64,000 nucleotides of DNA. It comes from UBA7359 sp964523895 (GTDB lineage Bacteria > Pseudomonadota > Gammaproteobacteria > Eutrophobiales > Eutrophobiaceae). The stretch lies in assembly GCA_964523895.1 (NCBI GenBank), contig CAZGBJ010000008.1, positions 38,406-102,405 on the forward strand, given 5' to 3'. Positions 26,147-34,263 of this stretch are shown here, one piece after another; within the stretch, counting starts at the first letter, position 1; every line of letters begins with the position of its first letter. The translations under genes were made by a program, and so were the position numbers. The notes under the pieces were generated by a model, which saw nothing but the letters and a program-made list of their open reading frames with translations, made no database searches and was not told where the DNA came from.

Positions 26147-27049
26147 TCAGGATGCTGTTACCCGAGAAATTGGGACATCGTTATTATTTGTGGAAAATCT
26201 CTTTTGACTTTTGACCAATCTTGTCATTGTACGCAAATCTTTTTTAGATATTTTCAAAGCCATTTCTACCCAAATATTCCCTATCTCTATTAATTCCTGA
26301 TAGTCAATAGGATCAGATATTTGTCTAACTTTTCTTATTGCCTTAAAACTATTTAATCGATGTTGATTAGAATGTATAAATGCATTTACCGCATCTATGC
26401 CTTCGCCATCTTTAACCACGGTATCTATAACACCAATGTCTTTAAGCTCATCAGCACTGTATAGTCTTCCGCTTAACATTATTTTTTCTGCCATCATAGG
26501 ACTCACTCTTTGGGTAAGTAAATTGTATGCGCCCATACCAGGAAACAGATCAAACAACACCTCAGGAAATCCCATTTCGGCACTTTGTTCTGCAATCAAA
26601 ACTTGACTGGATAAAGCAGCCTCAAAACCGCCGCCTAATGCATTGCCATGAATTAAAGATATTGTTGTTATTCCGAACTCTCTTCCAATATAACTATAAT
26701 AGACCGCATCTATACAATACTTTGCATACTCAGTAAGTAATTCACGATCATTGTTTTCAATGCATTGAATAAAATAATCCAGATCACCACCAAAGCTAAA
26801 TACAGGATGACGTGACGTTATGACACAATATTCAATATTTATAGAAGTGCCATTACAACTTAATTTTCCATCATGATGTCTCAATATTGACTGAAACTTA
26901 TCCAGCTCCTTTAATAACGTCAACGTATAACAGGAACGTGGTTGTGAATTAAAATACAACCATACGGCTTTTTGTTCTGGTTCTACTCGTACTTCAAGAT
27001 TTTTAAAATTTTCAAACAGAGCTTCACTACTGTATCTAACTGTGTTCAT
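26147..27049 (-). CDS. rpfF: RpfF-type DSF synthase (crotonase superfamily)
   Basis: Makes cis-2-unsaturated fatty acid signals (DSF family) from 3-hydroxyacyl-ACP by dehydration and thioester cleavage. The crotonase fold is visible: SRHPVFSFGGDLDYF (oxyanion region, 79-93), HGNALGGGFEAAL and GFPEVLFDLFPGMGAYNLL. The two catalytic acids correspond to Glu143 and Glu163, with the same 20-residue spacing as Glu141/Glu161 of Xanthomonas RpfF, distinguishing it from plain enoyl-CoA hydratases. 300 residues from ATG 27049, chosen because GGAGATATATC lies directly upstream; an earlier in-frame ATG at 27067 has no better site. The gene faces rpfG–rpfC convergently, with the desaturase gene in between, unlike the co-directional Xanthomonas cluster. 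Confidence 0.9.
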   Translation of the reverse strand: MNTVRYSSEALFENFKNLEVRVEPEQKAVWLYFNSQPRSCYTLTLLKELDKFQSILRHHDGKLSCNGTSINIEYCVITSRHPVFSFGGDLDYFIQCIENNDRELLTEYAKYCIDAVYYSYIGREFGITTISLIHGNALGGGFEAALSSQVLIAEQSAEMGFPEVLFDLFPGMGAYNLLTQRVSPMMAEKIMLSGRLYSADELKDIGVIDTVVKDGEGIDAVNAFIHSNQHRLNSFKAIRKVRQISDPIDYQELIEIGNIWVEMALKISKKDLRTMTRLVKSQKRFSTNNNDVPISRVTAS

Positions 27050-27224
27050 GATATATCTCCTTCCCATTTAGTTATAAAATTCATCAAGTAATTCCGAAAT
27101 ATTCGCGCAATACGAATAACGTACGTAATAACTCTAAATCACATGACGATAGAATAAAACTAAAAGAGTAAGATGAAATTTAAAAGAAGAAATGTTTCTG
27201 TCTGATTAAGACAGAGCTGACTAA

Positions 27225-27698
27225 TTAGTTAGAAATTAATAAAACGACTGAATGAACGGCTATACCTTCACTACGACCAACAAAACCCATTTTTTCTGTC
27301 GTAGTCGCTTTAATATTTATATTTTCAATTTTTGAATTTAAATCGCTTGCTAAATTTTCTCTCATTGCAAGAATATGACCTGCCATTTTTGGTGCTTGTG
27401 CTAAAATAGTTATGTCTGCATTTAGCAACACATGATTTTTTACTTTCATCAAATCATAGACTTGCTTTAATAAAATACGGCTATCAATATTTTTTAATTC
27501 TGGATCCGTATCTGGAAAATGCTTACCAATATCACCCAAACAGAGTGCACCAAGTATTGCATCGCATAATGCATGAATAACGGCATCCGCATCCGAATGA
27601 CCTTGCAAACCTTTCTCATAAGGAATGGTGACGCCACCCAGAATTAAAGGTCGGTCTTTAACAAGACAGTGAGCATCATATCCATGTCCAATTCGCAT
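27225..27698 (-). CDS. ispF: 2-C-methyl-D-erythritol 2,4-cyclodiphosphate synthase
   Basis: MEP-pathway enzyme for isoprenoid precursors; forms the cyclic diphosphate from CDP-ME 2-phosphate. The 157-residue sequence has IGHGYDAHCL (zinc ligands Asp and His at the start), LQGHSDADAVIHALCDAILGA near 33, FPDTDPE near 61 and the closing KATTTEKMGFVGRSEGIAVHSV. Follows ispD by 4 bp in the same operon; the pair then continues from ftsB, a conserved gammaproteobacterial order. Confidence 0.97.
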   Translation of the reverse strand: MRIGHGYDAHCLVKDRPLILGGVTIPYEKGLQGHSDADAVIHALCDAILGALCLGDIGKHFPDTDPELKNIDSRILLKQVYDLMKVKNHVLLNADITILAQAPKMAGHILAMRENLASDLNSKIENINIKATTTEKMGFVGRSEGIAVHSVVLLISN

Positions 27699-27702
27699 TT
27701 TT

Positions 27703-28404
27703 TTACATCATCTCATTTAAGTATAATTCTAGATGCTTAAGATCATCTTTATGGGTTATTTTTATATTTTCCTGATGTCCTTGTACAAGCATTGGTTTAT
27801 AACCCGACAACTCCATTGCCATCGCTTCATCGGTTACAACAATATCTTCATTCAACATTTTTTCAATCGCAGAATATAACTTTCCATATTTAAACATTTG
27901 TGGTGTCTGTGCATGCCAAAGCGACTCTCGTTCAACTGTTTCTACTATTTCATTAGAATTATCTGCTCTTTTCATTGTATCTCGACAGGGTAAAGCTAGA
28001 ATTCCGCCAACAGCATGCGTACGTAAATTAATCATAAGCCTATCGATAGCCGATTGATTCAAACAGGGTCTTGCAGCATCATGAACCAAAACCCAATCAT
28101 CACCTTCAGCTTTATCATGCAAGGCATGTAGACCATTAAACACAGATTGATAACGCTCATCGCCACCTGGAGCAATTATTATTTTCTCATGCTTCGATAT
28201 CGATAACGTTGGCCAATACTCATCTGACTTTGAAATCGCAACCACAACACCTTCAATTTCTTCGCGATTGATAAAACAATTAATCGTATGTTCAATAATC
28301 GTTTTATCATTTACAGAAATATACTGTTTCGGCTTATCGATACCTACTCGTTTACCAATTCCAGCAGCCGGGATAACGACCCAATATCTTGCGTTATTAG
28401 GCAT
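27703..28404 (-). CDS. ispD: 2-C-methyl-D-erythritol 4-phosphate cytidylyltransferase
   Basis: Third step of the MEP pathway: makes CDP-ME from MEP and CTP. The nucleotide-binding signature VIPAAGIGKRVGIDKPKQY is at residues 10-28, with GGDERYQSVFNGL near 80, VLVHDAARPC near 106 and TPQMFKYGKL near 170. The 233-residue length is normal. The start codon overlaps the ftsB stop and ispF follows by 4 bp, so ftsB–ispD–ispF form a tight operon on the minus strand. Confidence 0.97.
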   Translation of the reverse strand: MPNNARYWVVIPAAGIGKRVGIDKPKQYISVNDKTIIEHTINCFINREEIEGVVVAISKSDEYWPTLSISKHEKIIIAPGGDERYQSVFNGLHALHDKAEGDDWVLVHDAARPCLNQSAIDRLMINLRTHAVGGILALPCRDTMKRADNSNEIVETVERESLWHAQTPQMFKYGKLYSAIEKMLNEDIVVTDEAMAMELSGYKPMLVQGHQENIKITHKDDLKHLELYLNEMM

Positions 28405-28700
28405 TAATTCGAATTAGCTTGAGAACCTGTATAATCAATTATTTGATAAAATGTTTCATCATATTTGATCATACCCATCTCACTTCGCGCTCTTTCTTCG
28501 ATAGCTTCCTGACCTTGTTTAAGATCATATACTTCTGCCGTTAATGAGAGATTACGTTCTTTAAGATTTTGGTTGTCCTGCTCGATTTGACTAATTTGTT
28601 TTTGCAGATGGTGCACTTCCGTCATACTGCCGTTGCCGAACCATAAGCGGTACTGCAAAAGTACTAACAATAAAACAAAAAGAGCAGTGCTTATTTTCAT
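28404..28700 (-). CDS. ftsB: Cell division protein FtsB
   Basis: Single-pass inner-membrane divisome protein that complexes with FtsL and FtsQ. Residues about 4-20 form the transmembrane helix (TALFVLLLVLLQYRLWFGNG), followed by a leucine-zipper-like coiled coil (EVHHLQKQISQIEQDNQNLKERN, residues 28-50) and the conserved GQEAIEERARSEMGMIK with the G-x-x-x-I-EERAR motif near 66-82. The 98-residue size is typical. It shares the ATG/stop junction with ispD. The eno–ftsB–ispD–ispF order is conserved, but a 223-bp repeat-bearing gap separates eno from ftsB here. Confidence 0.95.
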   Translation of the reverse strand: MKISTALFVLLLVLLQYRLWFGNGSMTEVHHLQKQISQIEQDNQNLKERNLSLTAEVYDLKQGQEAIEERARSEMGMIKYDETFYQIIDYTGSQANSN

Positions 28701-28804
28701 CTATTAAGTATCAAAGCCATATTTAAGAAATATTTTAAACTAAAAATACCGATTACGGCGTACTGAACGAAGGCTAGTCGAGGCAAAAATGAACCAACAA
28801 GCAG

Positions 28805-28854
28805 ACGACTGCATGGACGCAGGAGGTAGAGCGACGCAGGAAGCCAAAGCCGAG
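28805..28854 (+). repeat. Dispersed repeat, copy 1 (second copy at 54300)
   Basis: 50 bases beginning ACGACTGCATGGACGCAGG and containing GAGGTAGAGCGACGCAGGA. About 45 of these match 54300-54348, 25 kb away, with a one-base length difference. It is more GC-rich than its surroundings and lies in the eno–ftsB gap (28701-28923), which contains no supported gene. Function unknown; it looks like a member of a non-coding repeat family. Confidence 0.75.
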
Positions 28855-28923
28855 TGTATATGTAAATACATGAGCATTGTTTGATCATTTTTAACAAAGA
28901 GTAGCCGAGTGTAATAGCCGTAA

Positions 28924-30207
28924 TCATGAAAGATTATAAAACGTATCTCGGCCTGGATATGTCGCCTGTTCACCAAGCTGATCTTCAATCTTCATCAAAC
29001 GATTATATTTAGCTACGCGATCCGAGCGTGAAAGCGAACCGGTTTTTATCTGACCTGACGATGTAGCTACTGCAATGTCGGCAATGGTTGTATCTTCTGT
29101 TTCTCCTGAACGATGAGAAACCACCGCAGTATAGCCTGCCTTCTTGGCCATATCGATAGCCGCCAATGTTTCAGTCAATGAACCGATCTGGTTAACCTTT
29201 ATTAAAATTGAATTGCCAATATTTTTGTCAATCCCTTCCTGAAGGATAGTGGTATTGGTAACAAATAGATCATCACCAACCAGTTGCACATCCTTACCCA
29301 ATTTTTCGGTTAACAACTTCCAGCCGTCCCAATCACCTTCATCCATCGCATCTTCCATTGTGATAATAGGGTACTTATCAAACCACGGTGCAAGATAATC
29401 TATAAATTCCTGAGAACTAAACTTTTTATTTTCTGACTCCAATGTGTAAACACCATCTTCATAAAATTCAGAACTGGCAACATCTAAACCTAATAAAATA
29501 TCTTCGCCGGCTTTATAACCCGCATTCTTAATTGCTTCGAGAATAACTTCTATTGCTTGTTCATTCGATTCAAGGTTTGGGGCAAAACCACCTTCATCAC
29601 CCACCGTCGTACCTAGACCACGTTTAGATAGAACCGATTTCAATGAATGAAAAATTTCTGTGCCATAGCGAACAGCTTCTCTAATACTCGAAGCGCCCAC
29701 CGGCAAAATCATAAATTCCTGTATATCGACACTGTTATCTGCATGCGCGCCACCATTGATAATATTCATCATCGGTACTGGCATCTGGAATGGACCTTCA
29801 CCACCGAGATACTTATATAAAGGAACACCCGCCTCATTCGCTGCTGCATGTGCGGTTGCCATGGAAACAGCCAAAATAGCATTCGCACCCAAACTCGCCT
29901 TATTTGGCGTACCATCCAGATCAAGCATGGTTTGATCGACACCGGCTTGATCGGTGACGTCCATGCCAACAACGGCAGAATGGATCTTGGTATTAATGTT
30001 CTCGACAGCTTTAAGTACACCGCGACCCAGATAACGATTTTCATCATCATCTTTTAATTCCAAAGCTTCACGCACACCCGTGGATGCCCCAGAAGGCACC
30101 ATGGCACTACCAACAGCACCGCTTTCGGTAGTGACCTCAGCTTCAATAGTAGGATTCCCTCTTGAATCGAGGACTTCACGAGCAATAATATTCTTTATAG
30201 CCGACAC
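28924..30207 (-). CDS. eno: Enolase
   Basis: Interconverts 2-phosphoglycerate and phosphoenolpyruvate; also an RNA-degradosome component in gammaproteobacteria. The 427 residues contain IIAREVLDSRGNPTIEAEV at the start, MPVPMMNIINGGAHADNSVD near 140, the Mg-binding LLGLDVASSEFY near 242, ITMEDAMDEGDWDGW near 287 and LVGDDLFVTN near 313, then the catalytic lysine in NSILIKVNQIGSLTET near 335 and VVSHRSGETEDTTIADIAVA near 369. All are intact. A MITE-like element begins 33 bp upstream of its start, so eno may have been separated from the pyrG–kdsA transcript or be influenced by that element. Confidence 0.98.
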   Translation of the reverse strand: MSAIKNIIAREVLDSRGNPTIEAEVTTESGAVGSAMVPSGASTGVREALELKDDDENRYLGRGVLKAVENINTKIHSAVVGMDVTDQAGVDQTMLDLDGTPNKASLGANAILAVSMATAHAAANEAGVPLYKYLGGEGPFQMPVPMMNIINGGAHADNSVDIQEFMILPVGASSIREAVRYGTEIFHSLKSVLSKRGLGTTVGDEGGFAPNLESNEQAIEVILEAIKNAGYKAGEDILLGLDVASSEFYEDGVYTLESENKKFSSQEFIDYLAPWFDKYPIITMEDAMDEGDWDGWKLLTEKLGKDVQLVGDDLFVTNTTILQEGIDKNIGNSILIKVNQIGSLTETLAAIDMAKKAGYTAVVSHRSGETEDTTIADIAVATSSGQIKTGSLSRSDRVAKYNRLMKIEDQLGEQATYPGRDTFYNLS

Positions 30208-30240
30208 TTTGAGTTCTCTCCCAAAACTAAATTAGTTTAT

Positions 30241-30404
30241 AAGGAACCTCTGAATAAATCTGGGTCGAACAGATTGCTAATTAAACTATTCTGGTTCAAG
30301 GCGTGAAACGCACGTAATAGCAAGGCTATTGCGAAGTTTTACAACGCAGAAACAGGATAGTTTAATCGCAAGATGTCGATTCATGATTTATTCAGAGGTT
30401 CCTT
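30241..30404. mobile_element. MITE-like 164-bp palindromic element between eno and kdsA
   Basis: The two ends are perfect 20-bp inverted repeats (left end AAGGAACCTCTGAATAAATC at 30241-30260; the right end 30385-30404 is its exact reverse complement). The interior is also largely palindromic: ATTAAACTATTCTGGTT on the left against AACAGGATAGTTTAAT on the right, with a central AATAGC-AAG-GCTATT hairpin. No ORF is inside. The ends resemble IS5-like termini in general pattern (G-G-A-A-C…), which is an inference. No target duplication is evident. The right end carries the last codons and stop of kdsA. Confidence 0.85.
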
Positions 30405-31213
30405 CTTTCTTTTATTACGTTATCAATTGATTTTAATGTTTCTAACAAGGCTCTCATTTTATCTAATGGCCATGAGTTTGGACCATCACTTAATGCTTTT
30501 TCAGGATCCGGATGCGTTTCCATAAATATCCCCGAAATTCCTACCGCAATCGCAGCACGTGCAAGTACGGGAATAAATTCACGTTGACCTCCGGAAACTT
30601 TTCCCTCGCCACCGGGCATCTGCACAGAATGTGTTGCATCAAACACAACTGGCGCATTCGTCTCTTGCATGACGACTAATGAACGCATATCTGACACCAG
30701 ATAATTATATCCGAAAGAAGCCCCGCGTTCACAAACCATTATTTTATCATTACCCACCGCACGTGCTTTCTCGACAACATGTTTCATATCACCTGGCGCG
30801 AGAAATTGTCCTTTTTTAATATTGACCGGCAAGCCTGTCTTGGCAACGGCCTGAATGTAATTTGTTTGTCGACAAAGAAACGCCGGCGTTTGTAAAACAT
30901 CTACCACACTCGCAACTTCATCAAGTGGCGTATCTTCATGTATATCGGTTAGCACCGGCACACCTATTTTTTCTTTAACATCAGCTAAAATTTTCAAACC
31001 AGCTTCAATACCTGGTCCACGATAACTGTCGTGAGAACTACGATTCGCTTTATCAAAAGAGGACTTATAGATAAAAGGAATTTGTAGTTCAGTCGTTAGT
31101 TCTTTTAATTGACCCGCAGTATCCATAGCCAATTGCTCACTTTCAATAACACAGGGTCCAGCTATTAAAAAGAAAGGTTGTGTCGACCCAACCTCAAAAT
31201 TACATAGCTGCAT
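30392..31213 (-). CDS. kdsA: 3-deoxy-8-phosphooctulonate (KDO-8-P) synthase
   Basis: Condenses PEP with arabinose 5-phosphate to KDO-8-phosphate for lipopolysaccharide inner core. Motifs: FFLIAGPCVIESEQLAMD near 14, PFIYKSSFDKANRSS near 46, SYRGPGIEAGLKIL near 63, TDIHEDTP near 95, KKGQFLAPGDMKHV near 137 and DATHSVQMPGG near 195. The 273-residue length is slightly short. The final residues (R-R-N-L then TGA) are encoded by the end of the MITE-like element, so the native C-terminal tail has been replaced; the catalytic core is untouched and activity is likely retained. Overlaps the pyrG 3' end by 14 bp. Confidence 0.94.
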   Translation of the reverse strand: MQLCNFEVGSTQPFFLIAGPCVIESEQLAMDTAGQLKELTTELQIPFIYKSSFDKANRSSHDSYRGPGIEAGLKILADVKEKIGVPVLTDIHEDTPLDEVASVVDVLQTPAFLCRQTNYIQAVAKTGLPVNIKKGQFLAPGDMKHVVEKARAVGNDKIMVCERGASFGYNYLVSDMRSLVVMQETNAPVVFDATHSVQMPGGEGKVSGGQREFIPVLARAAIAVGISGIFMETHPDPEKALSDGPNSWPLDKMRALLETLKSIDNVIKERRNL

Positions 31214-32855
31214 TTTTAACGGTTCCTGTGTTTGACTCTTTATATTCTCTTGCCGCGCTTATAAAACCGGTGAATAAAGGATGCCCGTCTCTTGGTGTTG
31301 ATGTGAATTCGGGATGAAACTGACAAGCAACAAACCAGGGGTGATCCGGAATTTCAATAATTTCGACTAATTCACCGTCAAGCGAACGTCCTGCAATACG
31401 CATCCCTGTCGCCTCAAGTTGTTCTTGATAGGTATTATTAAATTCATAACGGTGACGATGTCGTTCTGTAATCTTGTCTGATTGATATAAAGATTCCGAC
31501 AATGACCCTTTAACTAACTGACATTCCTGACCACCTAACCTCATTGTTCCACCCAGATCAGAATCTTCACTACGTTGTTCAATTTGACCCCCCGCATCCT
31601 GCCATTCAGTGATTAATGCAATGACAGGATCTTTTGCCTCTTTATTAAATTCCGTGCTGTTTGCATTCTCAAGACCAGCTAGATCGCGCGCTATTTCAAT
31701 AACGGCAACCTGCATACCCAAACAAATACCCAGATATGGTACTCCGTTTTTTCGTGCATAACGAACGGCAGCAATCTTGCCTTCGATACCGCGGTTACCA
31801 AATCCGCCCGGTACCAGAATCGCATCAATATCGTTAAGACAATCAAGTCCCTTATCTTCAATATCTTCCGAATCAATATAAAAAATATTGACCTTGGTCC
31901 GCGTTTGAACACCGGCATGAGACAATGCTTCAGAAAGCGACTTATAAGAATCAGCCAGATCGATATATTTACCAACCATGGCAATATTAACTTCACCATT
32001 AGGATTATCTAAGGCATCAACGACATTATCCCATTCGCTTAAATTTGCTTTAGGTAAATTCAATACAAATTTTTTATTCACTATTTCATCAAGACCCTGG
32101 TCATGAAGTGCTCTGGGAACCTTGTAAATATTATCGACATCAAGCGCAGAAATAATGGCTGACTCTTCTACATTGGTAAACAAGGCCATTTTCTTTTTTT
32201 CATTATCTGGAATCATATGATCGGTGCGACACACCAGACAATCCGGCTGTATACCAATGGAACGTAATTCTTTTACAGAATGTTGCGTCGGTTTCGTCTT
32301 TATTTCACCTGCTGCTGCAATATAAGGCACCAACGTTAAATGCATGAACAAGGTGTTTTCCTTGCCCAATTCGATTCGCATTTGTCTGATTGCTTCCAGA
32401 AAAGGTTGTGATTCGATGTCACCGACCGTACCACCAATTTCAACCATGGCAATATCAGCGTCACCTGCCCCGGCTTTAATACAATTTTTTATTTCATCGG
32501 TAATATGTGGAATAACCTGAACAGTACCGCCAAGATAATCTCCACGCCGTTCTCTTTGAATAACATTGAGATAAATTCGTCCGGTCGTATAGTTATTGCG
32601 TTTACCCATGGTGGCACGAATAAATCGCTCATAGTGTCCAAGATCCAAATCTGTTTCTGCGCCATCATTCGTCACATAAACTTCACCATGCTGAAATGGA
32701 CTCATGGTTCCCGGATCAACATTGATATAGGGATCCAGTTTTATCATGGTGATATTCAATCCACGCGCTTCAAGAACGGCACCCAGAGATGCAGAAGCAA
32801 TACCCTTTCCCAGAGATGAAACAACACCGCCAGTAACAAAGATATAACGCGTCAT
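31200..32855 (-). CDS. pyrG: CTP synthase
   Basis: Makes CTP from UTP, ATP and glutamine. The 551 residues comprise the synthetase domain (TRYIFVTGGVVSSLGKGIASA at the start, KLDPYINVDPGTMSPFQHGEV near 40, EIGGTVGDIESQPFLEA near 142) and the C-terminal glutamine amidotransferase with nucleophile Cys in PYLGICLGMQVAVIE near 380 and the His-Glu pair in CQFHPEFTSTPRDGHPLF near 517. Upstream of the kdsA–eno genes, as in E. coli and Pseudomonas relatives. Confidence 0.98.
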   Translation of the reverse strand: MTRYIFVTGGVVSSLGKGIASASLGAVLEARGLNITMIKLDPYINVDPGTMSPFQHGEVYVTNDGAETDLDLGHYERFIRATMGKRNNYTTGRIYLNVIQRERRGDYLGGTVQVIPHITDEIKNCIKAGAGDADIAMVEIGGTVGDIESQPFLEAIRQMRIELGKENTLFMHLTLVPYIAAAGEIKTKPTQHSVKELRSIGIQPDCLVCRTDHMIPDNEKKKMALFTNVEESAIISALDVDNIYKVPRALHDQGLDEIVNKKFVLNLPKANLSEWDNVVDALDNPNGEVNIAMVGKYIDLADSYKSLSEALSHAGVQTRTKVNIFYIDSEDIEDKGLDCLNDIDAILVPGGFGNRGIEGKIAAVRYARKNGVPYLGICLGMQVAVIEIARDLAGLENANSTEFNKEAKDPVIALITEWQDAGGQIEQRSEDSDLGGTMRLGGQECQLVKGSLSESLYQSDKITERHRHRYEFNNTYQEQLEATGMRIAGRSLDGELVEIIEIPDHPWFVACQFHPEFTSTPRDGHPLFTGFISAAREYKESNTGTVKNAAM

Positions 32856-33137
32856 GAGCAGTACCTCAAAACCGGGCCATGAAAAACAGGGGGAACGATC
32901 CTTATCGATTCAAGAGAACCGTATACAGAGGTGATAAGGATAAAATAATGGTTCATATACGGGGTGAAGAGTCTACCAGAGTCTCTCGTTTTTCACCACG
33001 AAATACCCACCCAATTTGCTGATTTAAATTGCTCCAGGCCTTCGTACGAAAGGCTTCAGCCTGGTGAGATAGAGATGTGTCACAAATGACTGAAGCTACG
33101 CCTGAATTTCAGTTCGTTTTAGCAGTTAACTTTTAAG
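32856..33137. repeat. Gene-free region upstream of pyrG with hairpins
   Basis: No gene is supported. It contains the presumed pyrG promoter near its left edge and an inverted repeat at 33034-33064 (CCAGGC … GCCTGG) with an inner CTTCGTACGAAAG palindrome, plus an outer GGTGAA/TTCACC pair in 32962-33000. The stretch 33034-33110 looks like part of a dispersed repeat, by appearance only. Confidence 0.45.
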
Positions 33138-34031
33138 CTATAACAACAATAATATTTCACTTTTATCGATAAAGTTTTTAACACTTTTAGGCATAGGCAC
33201 CCGGACTGTCGAAAGCTCTGTCAATAAATTGCCACCTTCCCTAATCAATACGCTTGCGCATTGGTATTTAAAATATTCTTCCTCACTCAAGTCTTCGGGA
33301 GTGTCAGGGTTAAATGACTCATATGCTTCTCTGGCAGAGACATATCGAGGCCATACTTCGAATATTTCCGGATCACTACGTAAAGTCTCACAGGCAAGTT
33401 TAGCACTCTCACATAATTCCATGAGAATTGGCTTAACCGGTTTTAAAACAGGCATAAATTTGGCGATACTTTTTATGACATCGGTAATTTGATCAATTTG
33501 TGACATGGTTTGTGCCACCTTGATATAACGACTGCGAAAAAAATCCTCCATCGGCAAGGAAAAAACCTTGAAAGGTTCACCCCAAAGTTCATCCAGACCT
33601 TCCTCACCATTGGCTAATTTAATATGTTTCCCCAATTTCAGTGCATTGGTAAAACACTCCCCACACATATGAAATAATTCATTGTCTGTTTCAATTTTTA
33701 CACCGGATTCTTCCAGCTCCACAATGCGTGTCAGAATATCTCTACCCCTGTTCAATGAAGCGCCCGCTAACATAGCGCCCTTGACTCGTTTTTTTGCAGG
33801 ATCAGTTTCTTCTAGATAGATCGCCTCTATCTTATCCAGCAAATATCCCGGCGCATTAATTCCCGCTTCAACATGATGAAAGACCCTGCGCGTCAATTGA
33901 TCAATCGTGCGTTTTTTATCAGCCAGAGTATCCTGATCCTGTTCATAACGTCGAATCCAGTAGCCATCATAATAAACGCATGGCTTACCCTTGATTGTCC
34001 GTTTTGATCCATTTTTTATTGATTTTGCCAT
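33138..34031 (-). CDS. Hypothetical protein, 297 residues
   Basis: A soluble protein with no recognised catalytic motif. The N-terminal 30 residues are basic (KNGSKRTIKGKPCVYYDGYWIRRY), and a C-x-x-C pair occurs in FHMCGECFTNAL near 122, which might bind metal. The middle contains an amphipathic helical stretch (QIDQITDVIKSIAKFMPVLKPVKPIL). The C-terminal residues are hydrophobic (SEILLLL). It is flanked by non-coding gaps on both sides and faces no operon partner. I do not recognise the family; codon usage appears like its neighbours. Confidence 0.7.
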   Translation of the reverse strand: MAKSIKNGSKRTIKGKPCVYYDGYWIRRYEQDQDTLADKKRTIDQLTRRVFHHVEAGINAPGYLLDKIEAIYLEETDPAKKRVKGAMLAGASLNRGRDILTRIVELEESGVKIETDNELFHMCGECFTNALKLGKHIKLANGEEGLDELWGEPFKVFSLPMEDFFRSRYIKVAQTMSQIDQITDVIKSIAKFMPVLKPVKPILMELCESAKLACETLRSDPEIFEVWPRYVSAREAYESFNPDTPEDLSEEEYFKYQCASVLIREGGNLLTELSTVRVPMPKSVKNFIDKSEILLLL

Positions 34032-34263
34032 TATTCAATTATCATTTTATAGGATAAATAGTATAGAAAACTTTTACGTTCTATTTTAAATTAATTTGAA
34101 CGAAGACGATAATATGCCTCAATTTTCTAACGAGTAAGAATGCCATAAATACGAGCTGCGAAATATCCAGTTTTCTGATCATGTACAAAGTTTCAGATTC
34201 TGTTTTGCTAAAATTTTTAGAATATGTTGCAGAATTCATTTTTATTAAAAACCTGCTGATTAA

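Noticed and set aside
27062..27224. Palindrome ACGTACGT upstream of rpfF as a regulator site
   Set aside because: The core is only 8 bp with mismatched extension and there is no match to a CRP/Clp-like site; not enough to call.
28740..28988. 82-codon minus-strand frame covering the eno-ftsB gap
   Set aside because: It runs across the dispersed repeat and into eno antisense; composition follows the repeat and no motif is seen.
34081..34239. 52-codon minus-strand frame in the gap between the ClC and hypothetical genes
   Set aside because: Weak ribosome site, low-complexity sequence and no recognisable motif; it is short enough to occur by chance in AT-rich DNA.
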